DNA of 64,000 nt. Origin: Spiroplasma endosymbiont of Lonchoptera lutea. Its GTDB lineage: Bacteria; Bacillota_I; Bacilli_A; Mycoplasmatales; Nriv7. A program made the translations under genes and the position numbers. The notes below the pieces were generated by a model. That model searched no databases and was not told the DNA's origin. It saw nothing but the letters and a program-made list of their open reading frames with translations. The DNA lies in contig NZ_OZ026463.1 in assembly GCF_964019715.1 (NCBI RefSeq), forward strand, positions 1,190,220 through 1,254,219. Reading direction: 5' to 3'. How positions within the stretch are numbered: the stretch's first letter is position 1; every line of letters starts with the position of its first letter. Below, piece after piece: positions 1-13,375 of the stretch.

Positions 1-1509
1 AATAAAAAACGGATGGTTCTTTAATTCAATAATTTCCACTAAAGATTGTTCTTTATACATACCACTAAAAATAATTCCTTTTTCTTTAAATAAATCCAAA
101 TAATCATTATTTACTTCGTAACGATGCCGATGGCGTTCTTGGATAACCTTCTTCTTGTATAATTTCGAAACATGCGTTTTATCTTCAATAGTAATATCAT
201 AATTTCCTAGTCGCAATGTACCACCAACATGATCAGTTGAGTTTTTTCCTCTAATTAAATGTAATATCGGATTTTTACATTCAGGAAAAAACTCCTCAGA
301 ATGAGCATCTGGTAATTTACAAACATCTTGGCCAAATTCAATTAATGCCGTTTGCATGCCTAAACAAATGCCAAAATAAGGAATATGATGTTTTCTAGCA
401 TACTTAGCAGCTAATATTTTTCCTTCAATGCCCCGATAACCAAACCCACCAGGTACAACAATACCTTTACAATGTTTAAAAATATCTTCATAATTATTTT
501 CATCAATATCATTGGCACTAATTCATTGCACTTTAACTTCAACACCTTTTTCATAACCAGCTAACTTTAATGACTCTAAAACTGATAAATACGCATCCGG
601 TAATTCAATATACTTACCAACTAAATAAATTGTAATAACTTTATTTTTAGCATCACTAGCTTTTTGTAAAAACAATTTTAATTTCTTTAAATTATTATGT
701 TTAATTTTTAAATGTAGCAACGAAGCAAGCGTTGTTAAAATATCTTGTTCATAAAGAACAATTGGTACTTTATAAATATTATCCACATCATAAGCACTAA
801 AAACAGCATTACGATTAACATTACAAAATAAAGAAATTTTATCAATTAATTGTGCTGATAATTCTTGTTCACTACGAGCAAGAACAATATCTGGTTGAAT
901 TCCTAACGACAATAATTCTTTAACTGAATGTTGAACTGGCTTTGTTTTAAATTCACCACTAGCAGCAATAAATGGTACTAAAGCAACATGAATAAATAAC
1001 ACATTTTCTTTCCCTTTTTCCATTCTTATTTGCCGAATCGTTTCAATAAATGGTAATGACTCAATATCACCAACTGTGCCCCCAATTTCACCAATAATAA
1101 TATCGGCTTTACTAACAGTTGACGCTAAATAAATCTTATTCTTAATAATATCTGTTAAATGCGGTACTACTTGAACTGTTTTACCTTCATAATCACCATT
1201 CCGCTCTTTTTCAATTACTTCTAAATATGCTTTACCAGCAGTAATTGATGAATAGCAAGTCAAATTTTCATCAATAAAGCGTTCATAATGACCTAAATCT
1301 AAATCAGTCTCACTACCATCAGCAGTAACAAAAACCTCACCATGCTCATAGGGATTCATTGTTCCTGGATCAACATTAATATATGGATCAAATTTTTGCA
1401 TAAAAACCTTTAATCCACTATCTTTTAAAATATGACCAATTGAAGCGCCAGCAATTCCCTTACCTAAACTGGAAACTACACCACCCGTAATAAAAATATA
1501 TTTTGTCAT
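1..1509 (-). CDS. pyrG: CTP synthase, 3' end outside the window
   Basis: CTP synthase makes CTP from UTP, ATP and glutamine, the last step of de novo pyrimidine nucleotide synthesis in the cytoplasm. The N-terminal synthase domain is clear: residues 1-20 carry [12 protein letters not shown], followed by the [13 protein letters not shown] and [12 protein letters not shown] motifs that bind ATP and UTP. After an in-frame UGA (Trp) near 523 the frame continues into the class I glutamine amidotransferase domain. About 503 codons are inside the window, against a family length near 530, so only the very C-terminus is missing. It is the last gene of the gltX-HD-rpoE-pyrG run and starts 28 bases after the rpoE stop. 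A GAAGGTGAATTATA stretch before the ATG serves as ribosome binding site. Confidence 0.97.
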
Positions 1510-1537
1510 TATAATTCACCTTCTTTAACTCTAACAA

Positions 1538-1966
1538 CTAGTTATTTTCTTCTATTTCTTTTTCAATTTCATCTCAATCAACTTCATCTTCTTCATCATC
1601 GCTATCAATTTCTAATTCATCTTCTTCATCATCAATACTTTCTTCAAAAGTATCATCAACTTCATCAATAATTTCAGTAACTTCTAATTTCTTAGGATCA
1701 ATATCATCATTAATAGCAAATAAAAATTCTAATTGTTTCTTAATTTCATCATACTTATAATCTTGTCGTAACCCCCATTCCTTATCCTGAATTAACAAAA
1801 AACGATTATCCAATACCATATCAGTATATAAATTAACCATTTCTTTTGCTTCAGCTTCAATTGGTGTTTCCTTGGCAATCTTAACATAATCATAAATTTC
1901 TTTAAAACCAGCGTGTTTTCGCTTAATAAGAAATTCATATGCCAGATTAACTAAAGACTTATTCAT
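1538..1966 (-). CDS. rpoE: RNA polymerase delta subunit
   Basis: Delta subunit of Gram-positive-type RNA polymerase, which aids core recycling and promoter selectivity. The 142-aa product has the family layout: an N-terminal HARE-HTH-like domain (about residues 1-85, including KHAGFKEIYDYV and DNRFLLIQDKEWGL) and an unstructured tail almost entirely of Asp and Glu. One UGA inside the acidic tail reads as Trp, and the true stop is the TAG at 1538-1540. The ATG at 1966 is preceded by GAAGGAGATA. It sits between the HD phosphohydrolase and pyrG, the usual rpoE-pyrG neighbourhood of Firmicutes and Mollicutes. Confidence 0.95.
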
Positions 1967-1985
1967 ATATTATCTCCTTCTAAAT

Positions 1986-3209
1986 CTATGTTTGTACTAA
2001 AACTTCTTTTGGTAATAATACATATTGTTGTTTTTCAACTTGTTTACTACTTTGTTCATTAGTATTAATCAATTTAGATTTTTTTTCTAAATTAAATACT
2101 AGATCATTTTTATTAACTAATTTAATTGGTTGCTCCATTAAGTTTTGCTGATATAATGTTGGCTGATTAAATTCTTCAATAATTAAATAATAATCTAAAT
2201 CATAATTTCCTGCAACTAACAATTTTTGATAGTTTTTTAAATCATTAGCATTGACATTAGGAATTAATTTAAAAAATCTTCGATTAACAATGCGGTCTGT
2301 TAAATCTTGCAAAATATTATCTTCTTCTTTAGCTAATAAACTAAAAAGACTCATTAAACTATAATCATCAAGTTGTAAATAATGACTTACATTTAATTGT
2401 TCGGAATTATTTTCTTGTAATAAAGGTACAACTAAAGCAATATCAGTTTTAAACTTAAAATTTTTTGTAAATAAATATTTTAAGCGTTTAAAAATATTTA
2501 CTAATAAATAATCAAAACTAATGCCAACTTTATGATTATAAATTTGCCAATACATATGATAACGACCTAACAAATAATTTTCAATTGCAAATAATGCTTT
2601 TTCATCATAAACAATTTCATTATTAATAATTCGTAAATTTTCCATAATTCAATCAATATCAAAATTTCCATATTCAACACCTGTATGATAAGAATCTCTT
2701 AACAAATAATCCATCCGATCACAATCAAGTTGGGAACTTACTAATGATAAAAGAATTTTATTAGGATGGGTTTTAGCAATAATTTGACAAACAGCTTGCA
2801 CATCAATATTAAATGCTTTTAAAACTTGATTAATTTGCGATTGTTCATTTTGAATAATGGTAATTGTTCATTGTTCATGATTAATTGGCGAAACTTTTTC
2901 AAAACTATGAGAAAAAGGGCCATGCCCTAAATCATGTAATAAACCAGCAATTTTTGTTAAAGTTTTTTCTTCATTAGATACATTATCAAAACTAGAATTT
3001 CTAAAAATTTTATCAATTAAATAATAAACTCCTAATGAATGACTAAAGCGATTATGAACAGCACTAGGAAAAACAAATTGTCCACCACCTAATTGCAAAA
3101 TTCTTCTTAAGCGTTGAAACTCTTTACTATTAATTAAAGCAATAATAACTGATTCTTGAACATTAATATTACCATAAATACTATCACGAACCATTCATTG
3201 ACTCATCAT
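1986..3209 (-). CDS. HD-domain phosphohydrolase (dGTPase-like, YwfO type)
   Basis: A 407-aa HD-superfamily metal-dependent phosphohydrolase, related to deoxynucleotide triphosphohydrolases and the B. subtilis YwfO protein. The metal site appears as HNRFSHSLGV then LLHDLGHGPFSHSFE near residues 50-110, with further His and Asp residues downstream. Several Trp codons are UGA, so the gene looks fragmented if the standard code is used. Two consecutive ATGs lie at 3209 and 3206, and GGCGAGG upstream suits either. The gene starts one base after the gltX stop, so the two are very likely co-transcribed. The exact substrate cannot be read from sequence. Confidence 0.88.
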
Positions 3210-3210
3210 C

Positions 3211-4671
<1,461 letters not shown>

Positions 4672-4693
4672 TTATCTCCATTTCTTTTAATAT

Positions 4694-4732
4694 ATAAAAA
4701 AATAAATTAGTTTTTAACTACTAATTTATTTT
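4694..4732 (-). terminator. Hairpin terminator after ychF
   Basis: A perfect 13-bp inverted repeat (4699-4711 with 4720-4732) with an 8-base loop is followed, reading the minus strand, by a run of T. It lies between the ychF stop and gltX. The stem is AT-only apart from single G:C pairs, as is usual for this genome. Confidence 0.7.
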
Positions 4733-4785
4733 ACACTATAATAATTACTTTATTGTACATAAAAATGCTCAATAACTTAAAGACT

Positions 4786-5886
4786 TTAAACATTAAAACG
4801 GAAATAACAAATATCACCATCAGAAACTAAATAATTTTTCCCTTCAAATCGTAACTTTCCTGACAATTTAACGGCATTCTCACTACCATATTTAACTAAA
4901 TCATCATAACTATAAACTTCTAATTTAATAAAACCACGAGAAATATCAGTATGAATAATACTAGCACATTCAACAGCTTCCATACCACTTTTAAATGTTC
5001 AAGCACGAACTTCTTTCTTACCAGCTGTAAAAAATGTTGATAAACCTAATGTGCGATATGTTTTTGAAATCATCTGATCTAAGCCTGATGTTTCTAAATT
5101 TAATGATTTTAAAAACTCTTCTTTATCATTATCTTCTAACGATGAAATTTCTAATTCTGTTTTTGCACAAATAACAATAACTTGTGATTTCTCAGCAATA
5201 GCATAATCCTTAACTTTTTCAACTCACTTATTAGTTTTATCCACTAAATCTTTTTCACTAATATTTGCAATATACAAAATTGGTTTACTAGTTAAAAAAC
5301 TATAATGTTTAATCAAATTAACTTCTTCAACTGTTAATTCTAAACGCCGAATCGGTTTACCATCAAATAACGCTTCTTTAATTTTCTTTAATAAATTAAT
5401 TTCTTTCAGTAAAACTGGATTTTTATCATTTTTAACAAGTTTTTCTAATTTTTGTAATATTTTAATAACGATATCATAATCTGCTAAAATTAATTCTAAA
5501 TTAATAATTTCAATATCTCTAATCGGATCAATCGTAGTTTCAACATGATTAACATTACTATCATCAAAACAACGCACAACTTCACAAATCGCATCAACTT
5601 CACGAATATGACCTAAAAACTTATTACCTAAACCAAGGCCTAATGATGCCCCTTTAACAAGTCCCGCAATATCTGTAAACTCAAAATTATTAGCAATAAC
5701 TTTCTCAGGTTGAAAAATTTCTTCCAACTTATTAAGTCTACTATCGGGTACTTTAACAATACCAACATTAGGATTAATCGTTGTGAAAGGATAATTTGCA
5801 GCTTCAACTTTAGAATTGGTAATGGCATTAAATAATGTTGATTTTCCAACATTAGGTAATCCAACAATTCCTGCTTTTAAAGACAT
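4786..5886 (-). CDS. ychF: Ribosome-binding GTPase/ATPase YchF
   Basis: YchF is an Obg-family P-loop ATPase that binds ribosomes and takes part in translation and stress response. The 366-aa length is exactly that of the family. It starts AGIVGLPNVGKSTLFNAITN (G1 motif); NYPFTTINPNVG and FTDIAGLVKGASLG (G2/G3) follow, and the C-terminal TGS-like domain ends with GDICYFRFNV. UGA at about 5224 reads as Trp. It stands alone between the parB tail and a hairpin terminator. Confidence 0.97.
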
Positions 5887-6017
5887 AATTTCTTTATTCC
5901 TCTTTCATATTTAATATTTAATTAATAAAAATAAATAAAATGCTAATAGTATAAAATATTAATTTCCTAAAACAAATATTTATCTATTAATTATACCAAT
6001 AATCTTAATAAAATCGC

Positions 6018-6042
6018 AATTTTTCTATTATTTAGAAAAATT
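6018..6042 (-). terminator. Hairpin in the parB-ychF gap
   Basis: A perfect 10-bp inverted repeat with a 5-base loop, just downstream of parB on the minus strand, is followed by GCGATTTTATT. It is a plausible intrinsic terminator for the parAB unit. The remaining bases between ychF and parB show only AT-rich promoter-like sequence. Confidence 0.5.
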
Positions 6043-6080
6043 TAAAATCTGATTTATTTTACAGAAAATTATTTAATAAT

Positions 6081-6983
6081 TTAAATAATTTTAAGAACTT
6101 CCAAAATGCGATTCAAATCTTTATCATTATAAAACTTAATGATAATACGATTATCATCAATGACAACCTTAGTTCCTAAAATTCTAATCATTTTTTCAGC
6201 GACAGGTGCATATTCTCACTTTGGCAAAACACCAACTTTTTGTTCATTTTTATCTTTCTTACCAATTTGTAATTGATAGGCCCGAACAATATCTTCAACC
6301 TTTCTAGATGTTAAATTTTCTTTAAAAATGCGTTCACTTAAACGAGAAACTAATTCCATATCATCTTGTAAAGCTAATAATGGCTTCACCTGCCCCATCG
6401 TTAATTGACCATTTAAAACATAATCTTGGATTTTTTGCGGTAAATTTAAAATTCGCATAATATTAGCAATATGTGACCGTGACTTTCCGACTTGCATTGC
6501 CACTTCACCTTGCGTTAAGTTTAATTTATTCATTAAATCACGATATGCTTGTGCCTCTTCAATGGTATTTAAATCAACTCTTTGAATATTCTCAATTAAA
6601 GCAATTTCCATCATTTGTTTATCAGATAAATTAATAATAATTGCTGGAATATGAGTTAATCCGACCTTTTTACAAGCCCGCATTCTTCTTTCTCCCGCAA
6701 CAACTTCATAACCATTAATTGATTTCTTAACAATAATTGGTTGAATAACCCCATGCTTAACAATTGATTGTCCTAATTGTGTAATCTCAGCATCATCAAA
6801 AACAATTCGTGGTTGATAAGGATTACTACGAATTTCATCTAATGAAATTTTAACCGCATTTTGCTTAATTTCATCATTGGCTTCAATTTCACTAATTAAA
6901 TCATTAATTTCTTCACCAAAAATCTTATCTAATCCTTTAACCGATAATCTTTTTTTAGTTATTAATTTGTTGTTCTGTGCCAT
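6081..6983 (-). CDS. parB: Chromosome partition protein ParB
   Basis: ParB/Spo0J-family CTPase-type clamp that loads at parS sites and acts with ParA in chromosome segregation. The 300-aa protein has the N-terminal ParB/sulfiredoxin domain with RSNPYQPR and VVAGERRMRACK (CTP-binding motifs), then a central helix-turn-helix (LTQGEVAMQVGKSRSHIANI) and a short C-terminal dimerisation segment. UGA at 6216 reads as Trp, and the stop is the TAA at 6081. The start overlaps the 3' end of parA by 29 bases, so the pair is translationally coupled. AAGGAGG lies about 12 bases upstream of the ATG. Confidence 0.95.
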
Positions 6984-7743
6984 TATTTAGCAATACCTCC
7001 TTAACTAGTTCCATATAAGCAATTGCCCCCGATGAATTTTCGGCATAACTAAAAATATCATCCCCATTTGATGGCGCTTCCGATATTTTAATATTTCGCG
7101 GAATATAAGTTTTATATACTTTCTCTTTAAAATACTTTTGTGCTTCTTGCATTACTTCATACGATAACTTTGTTCTAGTATCAAACATTGTTAATAAAAT
7201 ACCTTCAATAGTTAAATTTTTATTACTTCTTTGTTGAACAAATCTAATTGAAGTTAACAATTGCGTTAATCCTTCTAAAGCATAATATTCAGCTTGAATC
7301 GGAATAATTACCGTATTAGATGCACTTAACGCATTACGATTTAATAATCCTAATGATGGTGGGCAATCAATAATAATATAATGATAATTATTAAGAATAC
7401 CTTTTAACTTATCCAACAAAATATTTTGCTTATCCTTAGATTGTTCTAATAAATGTAAATCAGCACTTGCTAATGATAATGTTGCTGGTGCTAAATCAAC
7501 ATTTTGACAAACATTTTTTTGAATAATTTCACTAAGAGCAATATCATTAACTAAAACATCAAACATACACCTTTCAATTTTACTTTTATCAGCACCAATT
7601 CCTGTTGTACTATTTCCTTGTGGATCTAAATCAATCAGCAAAACTTTTTGTCCATATCTGCCCAAACCAGCAGCAAGATTTATTGATGTTGTCGTTTTGC
7701 CAACACCACCTTTTTGATTAGCAATTGCAATTACTTTAGCCAT
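6955..7743 (-). CDS. parA: Chromosome partition ATPase ParA/Soj
   Basis: Deviant Walker ATPase that forms ATP-dependent dimers on DNA and drives segregation of ParB-parS complexes. The 262-aa protein starts with AIANQKGGVGKTTTSINLAA (deviant Walker A with both lysines). It then has LLIDLDPQGNSTTG (Walker A') and YIIIDCPPSLG (Walker B). Its length is typical for chromosomal Soj. It lies downstream of rsmG and overlaps parB. Confidence 0.97.
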   Translation of the reverse strand: MAKVIAIANQKGGVGKTTTSINLAAGLGRYGQKVLLIDLDPQGNSTTGIGADKSKIERCMFDVLVNDIALSEIIQKNVCQNVDLAPATLSLASADLHLLEQSKDKQNILLDKLKGILNNYHYIIIDCPPSLGLLNRNALSASNTVIIPIQAEYYALEGLTQLLTSIRFVQQRSNKNLTIEGILLTMFDTRTKLSYEVMQEAQKYFKEKVYKTYIPRNIKISEAPSNGDDIFSYAENSSGAIAYMELVKEVLLNNGTEQQINN

Positions 7744-7821
7744 AAATTTTAACTTCCTTTTTTAAGATTCCCAAATATTTTACCTAATTATATTAACATT
7801 ATAACAAGAGTTTATTAAAAA

Positions 7822-8508
7822 TTATAATGGTCATCGTTTTATTTTAGCAAAATCTCGCGGATATAATTTATCAATCGCTTTTTGCTTAATAAAATATAAA
7901 ATTGTTCTTTTACCTAAAAAATTTCAATTACTACTATAAGTAGATATTAACTCTGTATTTAAAACTTTTAAAGCATTTTGACTATTAAATAATTCTTGAT
8001 TAGTTTCTGATTTTAAAGCAATAAACATTCCTTTAACTTTTACAATTGGTATACATAATTCTAATAACATATTCAACTGAGCAACCGCTCTGACAGTAAC
8101 AATATCAAAAAAATCACGATATTGAATCGCAATATTTTCAACACGATTATTAATAATCGTTACATCTTTTAAAAATAAGTTTTCAACTACTGCTTGTAAA
8201 AATAAACACTTTTTAGTAATTGCTTCAACAAGAAATAATTTAACCTTCGGAAATAAAATCTTAATAACGATTCCTGGAAATCCAGCTCCCGTATCAACAT
8301 CACATATGAGTTGTTGTTCTAAAACAACATTTTTTGTTAATAACAATGAATCAAAAAAATGTTTTTGATAAACCTCTTCTTTACTAATTATTGTTGTAAG
8401 ATTCATTTTCTCATTTCATTGTTGCAATAATTCAAAATATTTTTCTAATTGTTTTATTTGTTCATTAGAACAAACAATATTTATTTTCTTTAATAAACTA
8501 ACTAACAT
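7822..8508 (-). CDS. rsmG: 16S rRNA (guanine527-N7)-methyltransferase
   Basis: RsmG (GidB) methylates G527 of 16S rRNA. The 228-aa product shows the Rossmann SAM-binding core: CDVDTGAGFPGIVIKILFP (motif I), then FLVEAITKKCLFLQAV, and FDIVTVRAVAQL at motif IV. Upstream of this core an N-terminal helix reads NEQIKQLEKYFELLQQWNEK, with UGA as Trp. The start ATG at 8508 follows the permease stop by one base, so rsmG is the last gene of the importer transcript. The pairing with mnmG is the old gidA-gidB neighbourhood, here split by the importer genes. Confidence 0.93.
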
Positions 8509-8509
8509 C

Positions 8510-9403
8510 TTAACTTTTTTCCTTCGTATACGGCGTATTTAACATTTTTGGCATCCGATCATTTTTTTCATATAATGCAAATAGTGGCGCAATTAATAAT
8601 GGTAAAACATAAGGTAATATTGTCCATCATCACTTATTACTATCTTGTCGTAAAAATCCACTAAATTCAAGTAAAACTGTTACTAAATAAGTAAAAAATA
8701 CGCTGCGAAATACTGCTCATTGACTTAATGCCACAATCGCAAAAGCAATTAATCCGATATTATTAACACTAACATCAAAAGTGCCTTTTTGGTTTGTAAA
8801 AAATGCACCACCTAATGCTATTAAACCAAAGCCAACAATAACTGCTAAATAACGAATTTTAACAACATTTATTTGACTTAAAGTTAAAACAACAGCATTC
8901 TTTCCAGCTGCTTTAAAATATAACCCCATTCGCGTTAAAAAGAAAAAAGAAGAAACAACTAATATTAAAATAACATTAAAAATAAAAACTAAAGATAACG
9001 GATATCCGATAAATATTGGAGCAATAAAAATTTCATTAGCATCTAATGTTCTTTGTCCATAATTAAATATTAAAATTAGCGAACTCAAACCTAAAGCCAA
9101 ATAATTTCAAATAAATGAAACAAGAAACTGATTAGTTTTTAAAGAAACCGTTAATACCGCATGAATTAAACCTAATCCCATACCAATAACAAATGCTAAA
9201 AAAAAACCTAAAAAACAAATATTATCACCAAGAAATAAATATTGTTTAATCACAATTGCATACGATAACCCCCCTAAAATCATTACGCCATCAACACCAA
9301 AATTTAAAATCCCCACTTTTTGCATTATTAAACATCCCATAGCTGCGAATAGTAATGGTGCTGATAATGATAAACTACTAATAAAAATATTAACAATATT
9401 CAT
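8510..9403 (-). CDS. Nucleoside-type ABC importer permease 2 (NupQ/YufQ-like)
   Basis: A 297-aa integral membrane permease of the BmpA-associated nucleoside importer family (BPD_transp_2 fold). It has about eight hydrophobic segments. LLFAAMGCLIMQKVGILNFG near the N-terminus and the conserved cytoplasmic loop LYFKAAGKNAVVLTLSQINV mark the family. The start is two bases after the first permease gene stops, and the end abuts rsmG. It would form the channel with permease 1, fed by the lipoprotein and powered by the double ATPase upstream. Nucleoside uptake is inferred from the family. Confidence 0.88.
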
Positions 9404-9405
9404 AA

Positions 9406-10533
9406 TTATCGTCGCCCCTTATTAATTATATTAGTTGCATCATTAACATCAGGTCGTTGGTTTACTAACGCCTCCCGCATTCTAAAATTAATTAAAAACT
9501 TTGGTTCTTGTTTTCATAAAATAATATAACTTACTAAAACAGAAATGGTAATACAAAATGAAAAAATAATATCAATGATTTCATAATCAAATGATGTCAA
9601 CGAAAGAAATTGAGTTTGCGAACGAATTAAACCAACTAAAATACTAAGCAACAAAACCCCAATACGCGAATTAAATGCTCATAAGGGAATCAACAAATTA
9701 TCAAATTCTTGTAACATTGTTGAACTTAATGTTCCTAATTTATTTAGATTAGCAACAAAATAAGTATAGCCTGCGATTCCGGCAATTGCTCCTGAAATTG
9801 TCATAATAATTAATTGCTTAGCATTAGGATTTAATCTTGCATATTGCGCCGCCTCAACATTAGCAACGGTTAATTCTAAACGAAAACCAAACACGCGACG
9901 ATCTAATAAAATCGTTACAAAACCATAAATAAACAAAGCAATAAAAATTGTAATAGAAAAATAAACCGTCATACTTAATTTAATTATTAAAGAAGCATTA
10001 TTATTAATAATACCATCATTATATTGACTTCATTCTGGTAAATAATAATAAATATTAAAAGCAATAATATTAAGCAACAAAGTTGATGCCATTTCATTAA
10101 TCTTAAAATAAGTTTTAAAAAAACCAGCAATGAGAGCATACAATGCCCCTGCAATAATTGATACTAAAATTAATAACATTGTTGTAAATTTAGTAGTAAT
10201 ACCAACAGCACTTAATAATCGTGAAGTAATAAATGTGATTGTTGCCCCAATAATCATTTGCCCAATAACTCCAAGATTATAAATTCGAAACCGAAATGCT
10301 ACTAACGAAGCTAATGATGCTAATAGCAAATATGAAAATGAATTTACAAAATTATGAAAATGATTAATATCATTAAAAGGCATTAAAAATAATGTATCAT
10401 ATGCTTTCAAAGAACTAACTTTAAAAAGCGTAAAGATTATTGCCGATAAGACAAAAAGCAAAACTACTGTTAATGAAACCACCGTTGCTGCTTTTAATTT
10501 TTTGTTAGTTCAAAAATTTCTTATAATATTCAT
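9406..10533 (-). CDS. Nucleoside-type ABC importer permease 1 (NupP/YufP-like)
   Basis: A 375-aa polytopic permease, partner of the following gene. The ATG at 10533 is chosen because it gives the N-terminus MNIIRNFWTNKKLK ahead of the first membrane helix and follows the ATPase stop directly. Downstream ATGs or GTGs would cut the helix. Segments RIYNLGVIGQMIIGATITF and NEMASTLLLNIIAFNIYYYL are typical of the family. Two in-frame UGA codons read as Trp. Confidence 0.87.
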
Positions 10534-10535
10534 TT

Positions 10536-12206
10536 CTAACCACCAGTAATCCTTATTTTAATTGTCGCTATTACTTGCACAATTTTATCTTTAACTATTG
10601 TAATTTTATTAATAATTTTTTGCCACAATAAAACTTTTCGAGAAATACTTTTATATTTTAATTCACTTTTAGTAATTTGAATATGTTTATCAATCAAATC
10701 TTCGCGTTTTTTAGAAAGAAGCAGTGGATTGTTTAAAATATTACTTTTAACATCATCCCCTTCTAAGGTAGCAACCATTCTCCCATTTTGAATAACTGTC
10801 ACCCGATTAGCTAATAATTCTAAAAGATGCGAATCACAATCAATTAAAAGAAATGCTACGCCTTTTTTTTGCAAGGCAATAATACGATTAATAATCAATT
10901 TTGCTGAATCATTATCTAAATGCATTAACGGATTAACTAAAATAACAACTTTCGGGTTTGTTTCTAATGTCCTTGCTAAAACAAATTTTTGTAATTCACC
11001 ATTAGATAAAGTATTGGCAATACTATTACCATTAATAAAATCAGGCATTTGATAATTTTGTAAAATCTTTTTTAATTTAAATCAAATATCATCACGCCTT
11101 AAAACCCCAGCATTTAAATATTTAGGATTATTATGATGTCATAAAATAAAATTATCAATTAAAGAATAACTATCAATAGTTGCATCTTGTAAAAAATTTT
11201 CTGGTACTAAATCAATGCCTAATTTATAACGATACGCCTGATTCTTTTTATTAATACTATCATTTTTAAAAAATATTCTTACTGTTGGTGATTTAGTTTT
11301 TCCTGAAATTATATCCCCAATTAAGGAACTACTAATATTTGTGCGATCATAAACTCCTAAAATTTCACCAACTTGTAAAATTAAATCAATGCCTTCTAAT
11401 TTTGGATAATTGCGTTTATTAAAACTAATATCTTCAACATATAATACTAATTCCCTTTTTTTAAAAGATTCTTTTTTATGGTCAATCATTGTTGTTCAAT
11501 ATTTATGTTGAATTTTCTTTACTTTTAAAACATTTTTATTATGCTTTGTCCACACAATCCGACCTTTATTTAATAACGAATAATGATTTGACACTGCTTT
11601 AGCAAATTCTTTACTTCGTGTTGAAAAAATTACTGTAATTTTATCTTTAATAAAAGATTTAAAAATTGGTAAAAACTCCTCTTCTTGTTCCAACGGTAAA
11701 CCGACTGTTGGCTCATCTAAAACTAAAATTCGTGGTTTTTGGTACAAGGCTCTTAGTAATGCCACCTTTCTTTGTTCTGATAATGAAAGAATCCCAAACT
11801 GTTTATTTAAATCAACATAAATTTTATACTTCCGCATTAATTTTTCAATTTTAGCTTCAGTTTTTCCTCAATTAATAAATATTTTCAAAAATTGTGGTTC
11901 ATTTCCCAAAACTATATTTTGTCGAACACTAAAATCAGGAATAAAGTAAGTATCTTGTCCAGCATAACTAATTTGATAGTTAGGAGTCAAAAACTGTCCG
12001 ATGCGTTTATTAGCAACTTTAATCACACCATCGGTGGGATTTTCCAAACCAGCTAATAAACGCACACAAGTTGTTTTACCAGCCCCATTATCACCAACTA
12101 AGGCATGAATTTCACCAGAATTTACCTTTAAAGTAATATTATTTAAAACTAAATTATCTTGATATTGTTTATAAACATTATTAAATTCAATTAAAGGTGA
12201 TGACAT
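10536..12206 (-). CDS. ABC importer ATPase with two nucleotide-binding domains (NupO/YufO-like)
   Basis: A 556-aa protein with two ABC domains in tandem, as in RbsA- and NupO-type importers. Domain 1 has a clear Walker A (GDNGAGKTTC) and a signature-like LSEQRKVALLRALYQKPRIL with Walker B LVLDEPTVG. Domain 2 (from about residue 260) is degenerate: its Walker A region lacks the GxxGxGKS consensus, and its signature and Walker B are weak (LSNGELQKFVLARTLETNP, VVILVNPLMHLDND). This asymmetry is common in the family. It overlaps the lipoprotein stop by one base. Confidence 0.9.
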
Positions 12207-13348
12207 TAGCTAGTTCCTTCTTTACAAAAATGTTGTGATAATCGAGCATTAATAACATTACATTGCAAAGACTTTCACACAAATTTATTATTATCAAATT
12301 GTTGATGAGAAAATTTAATATCTTGGATATCAACAATAATATCACTAACGAAATTTCAATCAGTTAATAACTGTGGTTTTATTTCCTCAGAATGATAAAT
12401 TTTAGATAATATACCCGTAAAATTACGATTAATACTAGCAAGTAAATAATTTTTGGGTTTAATATGATATTTTTCTTTATTCATAATATCAACACTAACA
12501 AAATAATGTTTTTTTAAATTATCATTATTATCAATAAAAGCTTTTACTAAATTATTACTATATAATAACAACGGATCAAAAATTAAACTAACTTGATGAT
12601 TTTCTAATAATGCTTTTGCAGTATTATACATATTATTACGATTCCAATCAGAGATAATTAAAGGATCACGATTATCAATTGATGTTTGTCAATCAACAAA
12701 ATTAAACTCATAACCACCATCTTGTTTACTATCAATTTGCGCTTGATATAGTCCTTGTTGAAACCCAAAAGTTAATCGTTGTGCTAATTGATCATTTAAA
12801 TATTCAACAGCACTAACTTGAATTTTATTATCAATCATTGTAAAATCTTGATGATTTTTTAACATATAAATACCTGATTGATATCCTAAATTATAACCCA
12901 TTGTCAAAACATCAAATTTAATTTCAACTAAATTAACAATTTTATTACTAACAGAATTATGAACATAATCATAATCTAAGGTAATAATTTTATTACCCGT
13001 AGCAACCGACTTTTCTAACTCTTTTGTTAAATTAGGAATATTATTAGCAAAATTATGATTTAAAGCAATAAAATATTTTGTTTTATTTTTAGTATGCGTA
13101 TTCAACATATTTTGTCAAAATAACAATTGCGTACTCTTATCAGCAATATTATCAATAATTCAATAATTATCTAAAATATCAATTGATGAATTATAAAAGT
13201 TTTTTGTTGTTGCATTATCATAAATACTTAATGGATGATTAGCAAAAATAACTGCTTGATCAGTAACAGAAAGACTACAACCAAAAATGGGAAGAGCAAA
13301 GATACTAGCAATATTAATACTATTTATTAATTTAAAGATTTTATCCAC
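12206..13348 (-). CDS. BmpA/Med-family substrate-binding lipoprotein
   Basis: A 380-aa lipoprotein of the basic membrane protein family (periplasmic-binding-like fold), the binding subunit for the ABC importer encoded downstream. The GTG at 13348 follows GGTGGGAATAAA. The signal peptide ends in a lipobox-like ALPIFGC, with Cys near residue 24. Family-like segments include KYFIALNHNF, GYNLGYQSGIYM and VEYLNDQLAQRLTFGFQQG. It is transcribed after mnmG and overlaps the ATPase start by one base. The family binds nucleosides; the ligand here is inferred. Confidence 0.85.
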
Positions 13349-13375
13349 TTTATTCCCACCTTAACAAACTAATTA